From NCBI GenBank assembly GCA_018401495.1, contig JAGYJX010000005.1, positions 558,001-622,000 on the forward strand: a DNA stretch of 64,000 nucleotides, read 5' to 3'. Numbering within the stretch: the first letter of the stretch is position 1; each line of letters opens with the position of its first letter. Both the position numbers and the translations under genes were made by a program. The stretch comes from Rhodospirillaceae bacterium (lineage in GTDB: Bacteria > Pseudomonadota > Alphaproteobacteria > Thalassobaculales > Thalassobaculaceae). Shown here in pieces: positions 55,555-64,000 of this stretch. The notes below the pieces were generated by a model that was given only the letters and a program-made list of their open reading frames with translations, was not told the origin of the DNA and searched no databases.

Positions 55555-56322
55555 TTACCGCTGCATGCCGTCGAGCAACCGCGCAGCACCCTGCTGGATG
55601 AGCAGGACATCATAGCCCATCAGCAGCACGCGATAGCCGCGCTCGATCTTGGCGTTCGCCTCCGCCGCCGACAGCGACATGCCGCCGAGCGCCACCGGGC
55701 TGGCCAGGATCGCCGCCTCGGCGCGACCGATCGCCTCCAGCACCTCGGGGTGGTCCCGGTCGCCCGGCCTGCCCATGCTCATCGCCAGGTCCATCGGCGC
55801 GATGATGGCGACGTCGATGCCGGGGACGGCGACGATCTCCTCGACGTTGGCGATCGCGTCGATGTGCTCGATCAGCACGACGTTCAGAAGCTCCCGGTTG
55901 GCCGCCTCGAAATACTCCATCGGGCCCTTCAGCCCCCAGCGGGTGGGGGCGTAGAACGGCCCCCAGCCGCGCACGCCCTCGGGCGGGTAGTTGACGCAGC
56001 GGACCGTCGCCTCGGCCTGCTCGCGGGTGCAGATCATCGGGAAGATCAGCCCCATGGCGCCGGCGTCGAGCGCCGGCTTGCAGAGGTTCGGGTCCGGCGC
56101 CGGGATCCGGACCAGCGGCGCGCAGCCGGTTCCCGCCGTCGCCGCGATCAGGTGGTGCACCGACGCGATGTCGATCGGCCCGTGCTCCAGGTCGATGAAC
56201 AGCCAGTCGAAGCCGGCGCCGGCGAGGATCTGCGCGAGGTTGACGCTCGGCATGGTGATCAGCATGCCGGCGCCGGGCCGGCCGGCCTGCAGGCGCATCT
56301 TCAGCGGGTTGATCCGGGCCAT
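55555..56322 (-). CDS. HpcH/HpaI family aldolase/citrate lyase-like protein
   Basis: 255 residues. The TIM-barrel begins MRLQAGRPGAGMLITMPSVN. The acid/metal site includes FDWLFIDLEHGPIDIASVHH and, further on, VVLIEHIDAIANVEEIVAVP and IIAPMDLAMSMGRPGDRDHP. Members cleave 2-keto-3-deoxy acids to pyruvate and an aldehyde. It lies between the methyltransferase and phosphofructokinase genes on the same strand, with short gaps (61 and 73 nt). Confidence 0.9.
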   Translation of the reverse strand: MARINPLKMRLQAGRPGAGMLITMPSVNLAQILAGAGFDWLFIDLEHGPIDIASVHHLIAATAGTGCAPLVRIPAPDPNLCKPALDAGAMGLIFPMICTREQAEATVRCVNYPPEGVRGWGPFYAPTRWGLKGPMEYFEAANRELLNVVLIEHIDAIANVEEIVAVPGIDVAIIAPMDLAMSMGRPGDRDHPEVLEAIGRAEAAILASPVALGGMSLSAAEANAKIERGYRVLLMGYDVLLIQQGAARLLDGMQR

Positions 56323-56395
56323 CGTCAGTCCTCCACGGCAGTTGTCGCCAGCCGGGAGTGTAGCGCGTCGCCGGTGACGCGGAAGGGACGACCGT

Positions 56396-57499
56396 TCAAC
56401 CCGGCGGGAGGTCGCCGATGTAGATGCCGAGCCCGAGCGCGGTGCGGACCAGGATGTCGTCCGGCTCCACCAGGCGGGTCCGCCCGACGACCTCCTCGAG
56501 CGGCAGGTCGCCGACGCCGCGCCGGCTCCACACCGCCACCCGGCCGGCTCGGCCGGCGGCGATCAGGTCGACGGCGTGCACGCCGAGGGCGCTGGCCACC
56601 ACCCGGTCGACGGCGATCGGCTCGGCGCCGCGCTGCACGTGCCCGAGCACGGTGACCCGCGAGTCGACGCCGATCTCCGCCTCGATCCGCTCGGCCAGCC
56701 AGTGGCCGATGCCGCCGTACCGGATCCGGCCGTCGGGCTTCACGTGGGCGACCGGCTCGCCGGTGTCGGTCCGGACCGCCTCCGACACCACCACCAGGGC
56801 GAACGACCGCCCGGAGGCCGACACCGCCCGGAGCTTGGCCGTCAGCCCCTCCATCGAATACGGGATCTCCGGGATGAGGCAGATGTCGGCGCCGCCCGCA
56901 ACCGCGGCGTGGATCGCGATGTGGCCGGCGTCGCGCCCCATGACCTCGAGCACCATCACCCGGTCGTGGCTCTGGGCGGTCGGCTGCAGCCGGTCGAGCG
57001 CCTCGACCGCCACCTCGACCGCGGTGTTGAAGCCGATGGCGGCGTCGGTGCCGTAGACGTCGTTGTCGATGGTCTTCGGCACGCCGACGAACGGCACGCC
57101 CGCCAGCCGGGCCAGCCGGTCGAGGATCCGGAAGCTGCCGTCGCCGCCGATCCCGATCAGCGCGTCGAGGCCGAGTTCGGCGATGCCCTCGCGCATCCGT
57201 TCGGACTGGTCGACGACGGTGCCGTCGGGCATCCGGGCCGCGAACGGATCGCCGGTGCTGACCGTGCCGAGCATGGTGCCGGCCCGGCGCAAGAGAATTC
57301 CGTCGAACTCCGCCGGCATCAGCCGGCGCGCCCGCACCGGGCGGTCGAGCAGGCCGAGGGTGCCGTCCTCGATGCCGATCACCTCCCAGCCGAGGGCGTC
57401 GGCGTGCAGGACGACAGCGCGAATGGCAGCGTTGAGGCCGGCGCAGTCGCCGCCGCTGGTCAGCACGCCGATCCGGCGCGTCGCCGTCGGAACCGTCAT
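56396..57499 (-). CDS. 6-phosphofructokinase (group III-like signature)
   Basis: 367 residues, starting MTVPTATRRIGVLTSGGDCA. The donor-binding GIGGDGSFRILDRL (residues 116-129) has the Gly of ATP enzymes, while VGVPKTIDNDVYGTD (near 140) has the Lys usual in PPi enzymes. The substrate loop MVLEVMGRDAGHIA and RIRYGGIGHWLAERIE follow. It phosphorylates fructose 6-phosphate; the phosphoryl donor is ambiguous. Divergent from the amidohydrolase with 72 bp between the two. Confidence 0.9.
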   Translation of the reverse strand: MTVPTATRRIGVLTSGGDCAGLNAAIRAVVLHADALGWEVIGIEDGTLGLLDRPVRARRLMPAEFDGILLRRAGTMLGTVSTGDPFAARMPDGTVVDQSERMREGIAELGLDALIGIGGDGSFRILDRLARLAGVPFVGVPKTIDNDVYGTDAAIGFNTAVEVAVEALDRLQPTAQSHDRVMVLEVMGRDAGHIAIHAAVAGGADICLIPEIPYSMEGLTAKLRAVSASGRSFALVVVSEAVRTDTGEPVAHVKPDGRIRYGGIGHWLAERIEAEIGVDSRVTVLGHVQRGAEPIAVDRVVASALGVHAVDLIAAGRAGRVAVWSRRGVGDLPLEEVVGRTRLVEPDDILVRTALGLGIYIGDLPPG

Positions 57500-57571
57500 G
57501 TCCTACCCTTTGCCCGGGCGCCGGGCGCGTGCCATCCTCGGCGTCCCCGCCCCTTCTGACGACATACCATC

Positions 57572-58477
57572 ATGACCGACCTCGAGATCGTGGACTCACA
57601 CCATCATCTTTGGGACCTGGAACGGAATTACTACCCCTGGCTATCCGACCATCCGGAGCCGAACTTCTTCCTGGGCGACTACGCCGCCCTGAAACGCCAG
57701 TTCCTGCCGGCCGACTACCGCCGCGAAGCCGCCGGCTTCCGGATCGTCAAGACCGTGCACGTCGAGGCGGAGTGGGACCGCGCCGACCAGGTGGGCGAGA
57801 CCCGGTGGCTGACCGCGATCGCCGCCGAGCACGGCATGCCGAACGCCATCGTCGGCCATGTCTGGCTCGAGGATCCCGCGCTGGCGGACAAGCTCGCGGA
57901 GCACTGCCGCTCGCCGCTGATGCGCGGCGTGCGCTCGAAGCCGGTGACCTCGGCGACGCCCGACGCGCCGAAGCCGGACGGGCCGCGCAGCCTGTCGGAC
58001 CCGGCGTGGCGGCGCGGCTACGCCGAACTCGCCCGCTTCGGTCTGCGCTACGATCTGCGGGTGCCGTGCTGGCACCTCGCCGAGGCCGCGGCGGTGATCG
58101 AGAAGCACCCGGAGATCCCGGTGGCGCTCAACCACACCGGCTTCCCGTGGGACCGCTCCGAGGCCGGGCTGGCGCTCTGGCGCGACCAGATGCGGGCGAT
58201 CGCCCGGCTGCCCTGGGTCAACGTCAAGCTGTCGGAACTCGGCCTCAAGGACGCGCCGTGGACGGTCGAAAGCAACCGCCGGGTGGTGCTGGAGGCGGTG
58301 GAGATCTTCGGTGTCGAGCGCTGCATGTGGGCGTCGAACTTCCCGCCCGCCAGCCTGAAGGTCGGGTTTCGCGACCAGCTCGAGGGCTTCCTCGCCATTC
58401 TTTCCGGCCTGACCCGGCCCGAACTCGAGGCGGTGTTCCACGACAACGCCGTCCGCTTCTATTGCCTGGAGGATTGA
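57572..58477 (+). CDS. Amidohydrolase 2 family (lactonase-like TIM barrel)
   Basis: 301 residues starting MTDLEIVDSHHHLWDLERNY. The HxH metal site is at His10-His12, IPVALNHTGFPWD near 190 supplies another metal ligand and MWASNFPPASLKVGFRDQLE the late Asp/Asn position. The family includes sugar-lactone hydrolases and decarboxylases. It is followed after 2 nt by the thioesterase-like gene, so they form one operon. Confidence 0.88.
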   Translation: MTDLEIVDSHHHLWDLERNYYPWLSDHPEPNFFLGDYAALKRQFLPADYRREAAGFRIVKTVHVEAEWDRADQVGETRWLTAIAAEHGMPNAIVGHVWLEDPALADKLAEHCRSPLMRGVRSKPVTSATPDAPKPDGPRSLSDPAWRRGYAELARFGLRYDLRVPCWHLAEAAAVIEKHPEIPVALNHTGFPWDRSEAGLALWRDQMRAIARLPWVNVKLSELGLKDAPWTVESNRRVVLEAVEIFGVERCMWASNFPPASLKVGFRDQLEGFLAILSGLTRPELEAVFHDNAVRFYCLED

Positions 58478-58479
58478 TC

Positions 58480-59299
58480 GTGAGCGCGTATTTCGAGACC
58501 TTCCGCTCGAACGTCTTCCCGTGGGAGACCGACGTCGTCGAGCATTTCACCGTCGCCTACTACTACGAGAAGTTCGCGGTCGCCGGCGACCGGGCGCTGC
58601 TGGCGCTCGGCCAGGATCCGGCCGCCACCCGCACCGTCGACTGGCACACCCGCTACCAGCGCGAACTGCGGGCCGGCGACAGCTACCACGTCGCTGTCGG
58701 CGCCGATCTCGGCCGAGGAGGGCGACCTGGTGATCGGCCACAAGCTGTACGACACGGCCGACGGCGCGCTGTGCGCCACCACCGAGCAGACGGTGATCGG
58801 CGCCAGCGCCGCCGCCAGCGCCCTCGCCGTGTGGGACGGGCCGGAGCGCGAGGTCCGCCCGGACCCGGTCTGGGGACCGCAGTGGGTGCGCACGGCCACC
58901 GACATGGTGATCCCGCGCGACCTCGACCGGTCCGGGCGCATGGGGGTCGACGCCATGATCCACCGCTTCTCCGCCGCCATCGGCCAGATCCTGGCGCAGG
59001 CCGGCATGACGTCGGAGTATCTGCGCGAGAAGCGGATCGGCTACTCGACCTTCGAGTTCCAGCTGCGCGTCGCCGAGCGGCCCGGCCTCGGCGAGCCGGT
59101 CGACTGCCATTCCTGCGTCGCCCAGATCGGCCGGTCGTCGATGCGCCTGGTGCACCGCCTGGTCCGCCCGACCGACGACGCGGTGGTCGCCGAGCTGTCG
59201 CAGTTCGGCGTCCACCTTGACATGGAGGCGCGCCGCCCGAGCGCCATCCCCGAGGCGCTGGCCGAGCGGGCGCGAACGATGCTGGCGCCGACCGCCTGA
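58480..59299 (+). CDS. Double hot-dog thioesterase-like protein (frameshift near 58712)
   Basis: It starts at GTG 58480 (SAYFETFRSNVFPWETDVVE). The first hot-dog unit (FTVAYYYEKFAVAGDRALLA) resembles 4HBT thioesterases. After a one-base shift it continues SAEEGDLVIGHKLYDTADGA, and a second unit follows from TATDMVIPRDLDRSGRMGVD through STFEFQLRVAERPGLGEPVD. About 273 residues. Probable acyl-CoA thioesterase or related fold; the substrate is not clear. Confidence 0.72.
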
Positions 59300-59395
59300 C
59301 CGGCGTCTGCTGTTGTCGCCGGCCGCCCAGTTGAGGTAACAAGGCACCGTCGCGGTCGCGGTTCGACCGCCTCGCCCGCCCCGGAGCCCGCCGTC

Positions 59396-60316
59396 ATGAT
59401 CCGCCTTGCGGCCCGTCGCCCTGTCGCGAGGGTCCTCGTTGCCTTGGGTCTACTTGCCGGTCCGCTGGCCGGCGCGCCGGCCGCCGCCGAGATGCTGCTG
59501 TCGCAATCGTTCGAAAGCCCGGCGCTCGGCGGGCCGATGCGGTTCTCGATCTACCTGCCGCCGTCCTACCACGAGGCGGCCGAGGCCGACCGGCGTTATC
59601 CGGTGGTCTACCTGCTGCACGGCGTCGGCGACGACGAGCGCTCCTGGCCGGTCTTTGGACGGGTGGAAGAGACCCTCGACCGGCTGATCCGTGCCGAGGG
59701 GCTGAAGCCGTTCATCGTGGTGATGCCCTCCGGGACGCGGAGCTGGTGGGTCGATTCCGGCGATATCGGCGGCCCCGGCAATTACGGTTCCGCCGTCCGC
59801 GACGACCTGCCGCTGCACGTCGAGGCACGCTGGCGCGCGATGGAGACGCGGGACGGCCGCTTCGTGGCCGGTCTCTCGATGGGCGGCTTCGGCGCGCTGC
59901 GCCTCGCGTTCGAGTACCCCGAACGCTACCGCGCGGTCGGCGCGCTGAGCGCGGCGCTGTGGAATCGCGTGGCACCGGGGTGGAAGCCGGCCGATCCGGC
60001 GCGCATGACCCAGATCTTCGACGGCTCGTTCGGAGCCCCCTTCGACCCGCAACGGTTCCTTCTCAACCACCCGCGCCGCTACCTGCCGCGCATCCAGAAT
60101 CCTCCGGAACCGCTCGGCATCTATCTGGCGGCCGGCGACGACGACGGCTTCGGGACCCAGTTCGCCACCCTCGAGCTGTTCGAGGAACTGCGCGAGCGAA
60201 CCATCCCGGTCGAACTCAGGATCGACGACGGCGGTCACGACTGGAAGGTGTGGCGCAAGGCGCTCGGGCCGATGCTGCAGTGGTTCGCCTCCCTGCCGAA
60301 GCCGTCGGGCGGGTGA
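59396..60316 (+). CDS. Secreted esterase D-family alpha/beta hydrolase
   Basis: 306 residues with an N-terminal signal peptide (MIRLAARRPVARVLVALGLL, cleavage after AAA). The esterase D features are YPVVYLLHGVGDDERSWPVF, the nucleophile loop FVAGLSMGGFGALRLAFEYP (Ser near 160), and the late GGHDWKVW holding the catalytic His. It hydrolyses short acyl esters. Periplasmic or extracellular. Confidence 0.9.
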   Translation: MIRLAARRPVARVLVALGLLAGPLAGAPAAAEMLLSQSFESPALGGPMRFSIYLPPSYHEAAEADRRYPVVYLLHGVGDDERSWPVFGRVEETLDRLIRAEGLKPFIVVMPSGTRSWWVDSGDIGGPGNYGSAVRDDLPLHVEARWRAMETRDGRFVAGLSMGGFGALRLAFEYPERYRAVGALSAALWNRVAPGWKPADPARMTQIFDGSFGAPFDPQRFLLNHPRRYLPRIQNPPEPLGIYLAAGDDDGFGTQFATLELFEELRERTIPVELRIDDGGHDWKVWRKALGPMLQWFASLPKPSGG

Positions 60317-60397
60317 GCGGACCGCTGCCCCGTCGCAAGGCTGGCAGGGGAACCGCAAGCCCTCTACCCTGATCCCGTCCCGTCACGTCAGGCGCCG

Positions 60398-60649
60398 ATG
60401 CAGATGTGCTCGATCCTAGGAATGCCCCCCGAGGACTGCGCTGCCGGGCTCGGCGGCTACCTGATGCTGCTCGCCCTGTTCGTCGTCTCGTTCCTGTTCT
60501 GGTACTGGTGGTTCCGCTCCGGCGTGCTGGGGACGATGCAGGGGGTTGCAGCGACGCCGTCCAAGGGCGGGGAGCCCGGCTCCCGGACCGTCCACGCCGC
60601 CCTGGCCCTGGTCTTCGCGATCGCCCCGATCTGGCTGCTGTTCGGCTAG
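60398..60649 (+). CDS. Small integral membrane protein of unknown function
   Basis: 83 residues with two membrane segments: LGGYLMLLALFVVSFLFWYWWF (residues 18-39) and AALALVFAIAPIWLLFG at the C-terminus. The basic loop between them (SKGGEPGSRTVH) suggests a hairpin in the membrane. No family is recognised. Confidence 0.6.
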   Translation: MQMCSILGMPPEDCAAGLGGYLMLLALFVVSFLFWYWWFRSGVLGTMQGVAATPSKGGEPGSRTVHAALALVFAIAPIWLLFG

Positions 60650-61033
60650 CGGCGGCGTGTGGGTCCGGATAGCCGCGGCTTCGCCACGGCTTCCGGGGTG
60701 ACGGCAAAAATGAGGGCGCGCAATGCCCTGGCGACGCAAAGCGCAAGCCCTTCCCCCACGCAAATCGTAAGCCCTTCCCCCACCCCGTCGTCATCCCGGC
60801 CAAGCGCAGCGCGCGCCGGGAACCACCCGCCGCTCCGTCGGCCAGCCAGCGTCGCGGCGGGGACCCCGGCAGAAGCGAGGGGCCGATCGCTGGCTTGCTG
60901 ATGGCGGCTGTAGTGGGTTACGCCGCGACCGGCGCTTGCTCTGAGCGTTGTCCGGCGGTGGGAAGGCTTTCGCGCCGCCCCCGCCCGATGCGATACCCGG
61001 TCTTCAACGTCGCGTCATACGAAGGGAGGATGC
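60650..61033. repeat. Intergenic repeats: short tandem and CGTCATCCCGG arms
   Basis: About 384 bp with no supported gene until the Na/Pi gene. It has a hairpin arm (CCGGATAGCCGCGGCTTCG and GCCACGGCTTCCGG near 60667-60700), a tandem AAGCCCTTCCCCCAC repeat (about 60750-60782), and another family arm (CGTCATCCCGGCCAAGCGCA with stem GCGC-AGC-GCGC near 60788-60822). Confidence 0.65.
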
Positions 61034-62629
61034 GTGGTTTCCACCATCGGAGCGCTGCTCGCCGGCCTCGGGTTGTTCTTCGCCGGGTTGCAGATCCTCA
61101 CCGAGCATCTGAAGCGCCTGAGCGGCCGGCGGCTTCGGGCGCTGGTCGCGCGCTACACCCGCAGCCCGCTGCTCGGCCTGCTGTGGGGCGGCGGCTTCGT
61201 CGTCATCACCCAGAGCGGCGCGGCGACCATGTTCATCATCGTCAGCATGATGCGGTCCGGGCTGATGTCGGTCCGCCAGGCGATGCCGATGATCGTCGGA
61301 CTGAACGTCTTCGGCGGGATGATCGCGCTGATCCTGGTGATCGACATCCACATCGCCGTGCTGTTCCTGCTGGGGATCGCCGGGGTGCTGTACAGCGGCG
61401 ACGCCCGGACGACAGCCGGTTCGCTGGTCGGCGTGGCTCTCGGCATCGCCCTTTTGTTCTTCGGTCTCAACATGATGAACCAGAGCGTGGCGCCGCTGGC
61501 CGGGGAGGCGTGGTTTGCCGAGCTGCTCGGCTGGACCCGGGGCTCGTATCTGTTCGGATTCCTGATCGGCTGCATCCTCAGTTTCGTCGTGCAGTCGTCG
61601 ATCGCGGTCCTCGCCGTGGTGCTGGCGTTTCAGAACGCCGGACTCTTCGGACCCGGCGAGACACTGATGATCGTGTACGGCGCCAACGTCGGATCCTCGC
61701 TGCTCACGCTGGTCCTGTCGGTACGGCTGAAGGGCCAGTCGAAGCAGATCGCGATGTACCAGACCTTCTACAACTTCGCCGGGGCGGGGCTGCTGGTTCC
61801 CCTGTTCTACGTCGAGATCTGGACCGGGGCGCCGTTGATGCTCGCCCTGCTGGAAGCGATGTCCGACGACCCCGACACGCGTGTGGCGATCGCCTTCACC
61901 CTGTTCAACGTGGTGCCGGGCGCGCTGATGATGCCGCTGGTCGGCGTCTCGGTCAGGCTGCTCATGAGGCTGTGGCCCGATACCGAGGTCGAGATCGCCT
62001 CGCGTCCGAAATACCTGCACGAGCATGCCGCCGACGATCCGGACACCGCGATGGATCTGGTCGCGCTGGAGCAGCGCCGGCTGGTCGGCTACCTCTCGCA
62101 GATGTTCGACGGCCTGCGCGCCGACCGACCCGCCGCCGCCTTCGAGCAGATCCGGGAAGCCTTCGACGTGCTCGGCACCACCGTCCGGGAGACCATCGAC
62201 GATCTGGCGTCCGGCCGCCATCTCAGCGGCCCGTCCTACGACCGTCTGAGCGCGCTTCTGAGCTTCCAGCACTCCCTCGAGGCCGCCGGCGCGGCCGTCG
62301 CCGGCATTGCCCGCGAACGGCAGCGGCTGGGGGGCTCAAAGGTCGGCGGGCGCTTTCTGGCGGCCGTCGTGGAAGGCGTCGACACCATCACGCTCACCCT
62401 GTCCGACGTCCTGCAGAACCAGGACGCCACCGATCGCGCGCTGCTCGACGCCGCGACGTCGGAAGACGGCAACGGCATCAGGAGCGTGCGCTCCGCCTAC
62501 CTCGCCGAGGAACACGACCTCGCCGCCGAGGAGCGCATGCACCTGCTGGCGGTCGCCAACCACGCCGAGCGCCTGATCTGGCTGTTCGGCGACATGGGCC
62601 GGAGCGCCCGGGCGTTGGCAGAGGGTTGA
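61034..62629 (+). CDS. Na+/phosphate cotransporter (PNaS/NptA family)
   Basis: 531 residues from a GTG start (GGGAGG upstream). The family's inverted-repeat signature occurs twice: VVITQSGAATMFIIVSMMRS near 55 and FVVQSSIAVLAVVLAFQNAG near 180. There are about nine membrane segments to residue 330, then a C-terminal PhoU-like helical domain (EQIREAFDVLGTTVRETIDD and LLAVANHAERLIWLFGDMGR). Imports or exports phosphate with Na+. Confidence 0.9.
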   Translation: MVSTIGALLAGLGLFFAGLQILTEHLKRLSGRRLRALVARYTRSPLLGLLWGGGFVVITQSGAATMFIIVSMMRSGLMSVRQAMPMIVGLNVFGGMIALILVIDIHIAVLFLLGIAGVLYSGDARTTAGSLVGVALGIALLFFGLNMMNQSVAPLAGEAWFAELLGWTRGSYLFGFLIGCILSFVVQSSIAVLAVVLAFQNAGLFGPGETLMIVYGANVGSSLLTLVLSVRLKGQSKQIAMYQTFYNFAGAGLLVPLFYVEIWTGAPLMLALLEAMSDDPDTRVAIAFTLFNVVPGALMMPLVGVSVRLLMRLWPDTEVEIASRPKYLHEHAADDPDTAMDLVALEQRRLVGYLSQMFDGLRADRPAAAFEQIREAFDVLGTTVRETIDDLASGRHLSGPSYDRLSALLSFQHSLEAAGAAVAGIARERQRLGGSKVGGRFLAAVVEGVDTITLTLSDVLQNQDATDRALLDAATSEDGNGIRSVRSAYLAEEHDLAAEERMHLLAVANHAERLIWLFGDMGRSARALAEG

Positions 62630-62636
62630 GGAGCCA

Positions 62637-63544
62637 TCACGCGCCCAGCACCGCCCGCAGACGTTCCGCCGCGAAGTCGACGAAGGCCCTGACCCGCGCC
62701 GCCGCCCGCCGGCCCTCCAGGTGCACCAGCTGGACCGGGATCGCCGGCGGCTCGTGGTCGGCCAGGACGATCGGCGAGCCGGCCGGCCCGCACCTCCTCG
62801 GCCACCTGGTAGGACAGCACCCGGGTGAGTGCCGTGCCCGGCCAGCGCCGCCGCCACCGCGACGTCGGCGTTGTTGACCAGCAGCCGCATCGGCGGGCGC
62901 ACGGTCTCCCGGCCCTCGCCGGTCCGCGCCGGGAACACCCAGGGCGCCGGCGCCGCCCCAGACTGGAAGCCGATGCAGTCGAGGCCCTCGAGGTCGCGCG
63001 GCGTCGCCGGCGTGCCGCGGCGGGCGAGGTACTCCGGTGCGGCGCAGACGACGCGGCGCACCTGCCCGACCCGCACGGCGCTGAGCGTGCTGTCGGGCAG
63101 CACCGCGATCCGCACCGCCACGTCCTGGCCCTCGTCCATCAGGTCGACGACCCGGTCGACGAACAGGGTGCGCGCCGACACCTCCGGAAACCGCTCGAGG
63201 AACCCGAGCACCACCGGCGCCACATGCATCTTGCCGAACAGCAGCGGTGCGGTGACGGCGATCTGGCCGCGCGGGTCGGCGTGCGCGCCGGCCGCCGTCG
63301 CCTCGGCCTCCTCCAGCTCGGCCAGGATGCGCCGGGCGTCGGCCAGGTAGCGCGCACCCGCCTCGGTCAGCCGCACGATGCGGGTGGTGCGGTGCAGCAG
63401 GCGGGCGCCGATGCGGTCCTCCAGCGCCGCCACCGCCCGGGTCACCGCCGGCGGCGACAGCCGCAGCGACCGGGCGGCCGGCGCGAAGCCGCCGGCCTCC
63501 GCCACCGCCACGAACACCCGCATCGCGTCGATCCGGTCCATCAT
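62637..63544 (-). CDS. LysR family regulator (two frameshifts)
   Basis: It starts MMDRIDAMRVFVAVAEAGGF. The winged helix-turn-helix is residues 1-60 (RSLRLSPPAVTRAVAALEDR). The effector domain follows (AVTAPLLFGKMHVAPVVLGF, VRRVVCAAPEYLARRGTPAT). With one-base shifts near 62827 and 62775 the end reads IVLADHEPPAIPVQLVHLEG and FVDFAAERLRAVLGA. It is divergent from the GST gene across about 100 bp, a normal LysR target arrangement. Confidence 0.85.
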
Positions 63545-63643
63545 TCCACCAATTGGAATTATCGATTGTCATCAATGAGCATTCTTGTCTTCGATCGCAA
63601 GGCTCATCTTCGTCGCATCGAACCGAACCGAGGGAGGAAGACC

Positions 63644-64000
63644 ATGGCGACCCCCGCCGCGCCCATCCGCCTGTACCGCCACGCGCTGTCCGGCCACTGC
63701 CACCGGGTCGAGCTGATGCTGTCGCTGCTCGGCCTGCCGTTCGAGGCGGTCGACGTGGAGATCGGGCCGGCCGGCACCCGCTCGCCGGCGTTTCTGGCGC
63801 GCCACCCGTTCGGCCAGGTGCCGGCGATCGAGGACGGCGACCTGACGCTCGCCGACAGCAACGCCATCCTGGTCTACCTCTGCCGGCGCTACGACGCCTC
63901 CGGCGTCCTGGTTGCCGGCCGATCCGGCGACCGCCGGGCGGGTGCAGCGCTGGCTGTCGGTCGCCGCCCGCCAACTGGCCGAGGGGCCGGCGACGGCGCG
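63644..64000 (+). CDS. Glutathione S-transferase (N-terminal part; frameshift near 63905)
   Basis: It starts MATPAAPIRLYRHALSGHCH with the thioredoxin-fold RVELMLSLLGLPFEAVDVEI, GQVPAIEDGDLTLADSNAIL and VYLCRRYD. After a one-base shift it continues LPADPATAGRVQRWLSVAAR to the window end. It conjugates glutathione to electrophiles. It is probably under control of the divergent LysR gene. The C-terminal all-helical domain is outside the window. Confidence 0.85.
   Translation, partial: MATPAAPIRLYRHALSGHCHRVELMLSLLGLPFEAVDVEIGPAGTRSPAFLARHPFGQVPAIEDGDLTLADSNAILVYLCRRYDASGVLVAGRSGDRRAGAALAVGRRPPTGRGAGDGA

Noticed and set aside
1..64000. tRNA or rRNA genes
   Set aside because: No cloverleaf with a GTTC-type T loop or rRNA core sequence was noticed by eye in the intergenic regions. 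A covariance search would be needed to exclude them fully.

Overview
The window is very GC-rich (about 70% by eye in the backbone) and its housekeeping genes look alphaproteobacterial, most like Rhodospirillales; the genus cannot be fixed from the sequence. Backbone genes are dense and mostly catabolic. They include an AcuI-like reductase, an AidB-type acyl-CoA dehydrogenase, a thiolase/GNAT pair, a GMC oxidoreductase, dihydroorotase, glycolate oxidase glcDEF, rpmJ, phosphofructokinase, an HpcH aldolase, an amidohydrolase, esterases, a Na/Pi cotransporter, and a divergent LysR/GST pair.

The backbone is broken by a mobile island of about 28.7 kb (about 6.3-35.1 kb). It sits at the 3' end of the GMC oxidoreductase gene, and about 80 bp of that 3' end reappears, slightly diverged, at the other border (35.03-35.11 kb). 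The island has three cargo blocks. (i) A T6SS tip/effector module on the minus strand: DUF2169-pentapeptide protein, pentapeptide protein, DUF4150 PAAR-like spike, VgrG, and a TPR/GT9-like protein. An IS1595 element lies 6 bp upstream of its first start codon. (ii) A Tat-exported beta-carbonic anhydrase between inverted copies of one IS3 element. (iii) A lower-GC redox block: crtI-type and crtD-type desaturases, a DUF2306 membrane protein, a cytochrome P450 and an ATP-grasp enzyme. An IS3 inside an IS3, with an IS66 inside the inner one, splits this block. Remnants of IS630, IS256 and IS3 elements litter the island.

Right of the island, the backbone resumes with a small lipoprotein, hicAB and an aminotransferase cut by an ISAs1 element just past its catalytic lysine. 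Then come a PAS/GGDEF diguanylate cyclase, a mazEF-like pair with a palindromic operator candidate, dihydroorotase, a DUF898/M48 peptidase pair, a chemoreceptor, and glcDEF followed by further metabolic genes.

Two window-wide features matter. First, a family of intergenic repeats shares CGTCATTCCGG-type borders around different but self-complementary cores; it occurs at 2.0-2.8, 41.0-41.4, 52.1-52.6 and 60.7-60.9 kb. Second, about 20 otherwise good genes carry single-base frameshifts. These look more like uncorrected indels in the assembly than real pseudogenes, so broken genes below are described as reconstructed proteins with the shift position given.
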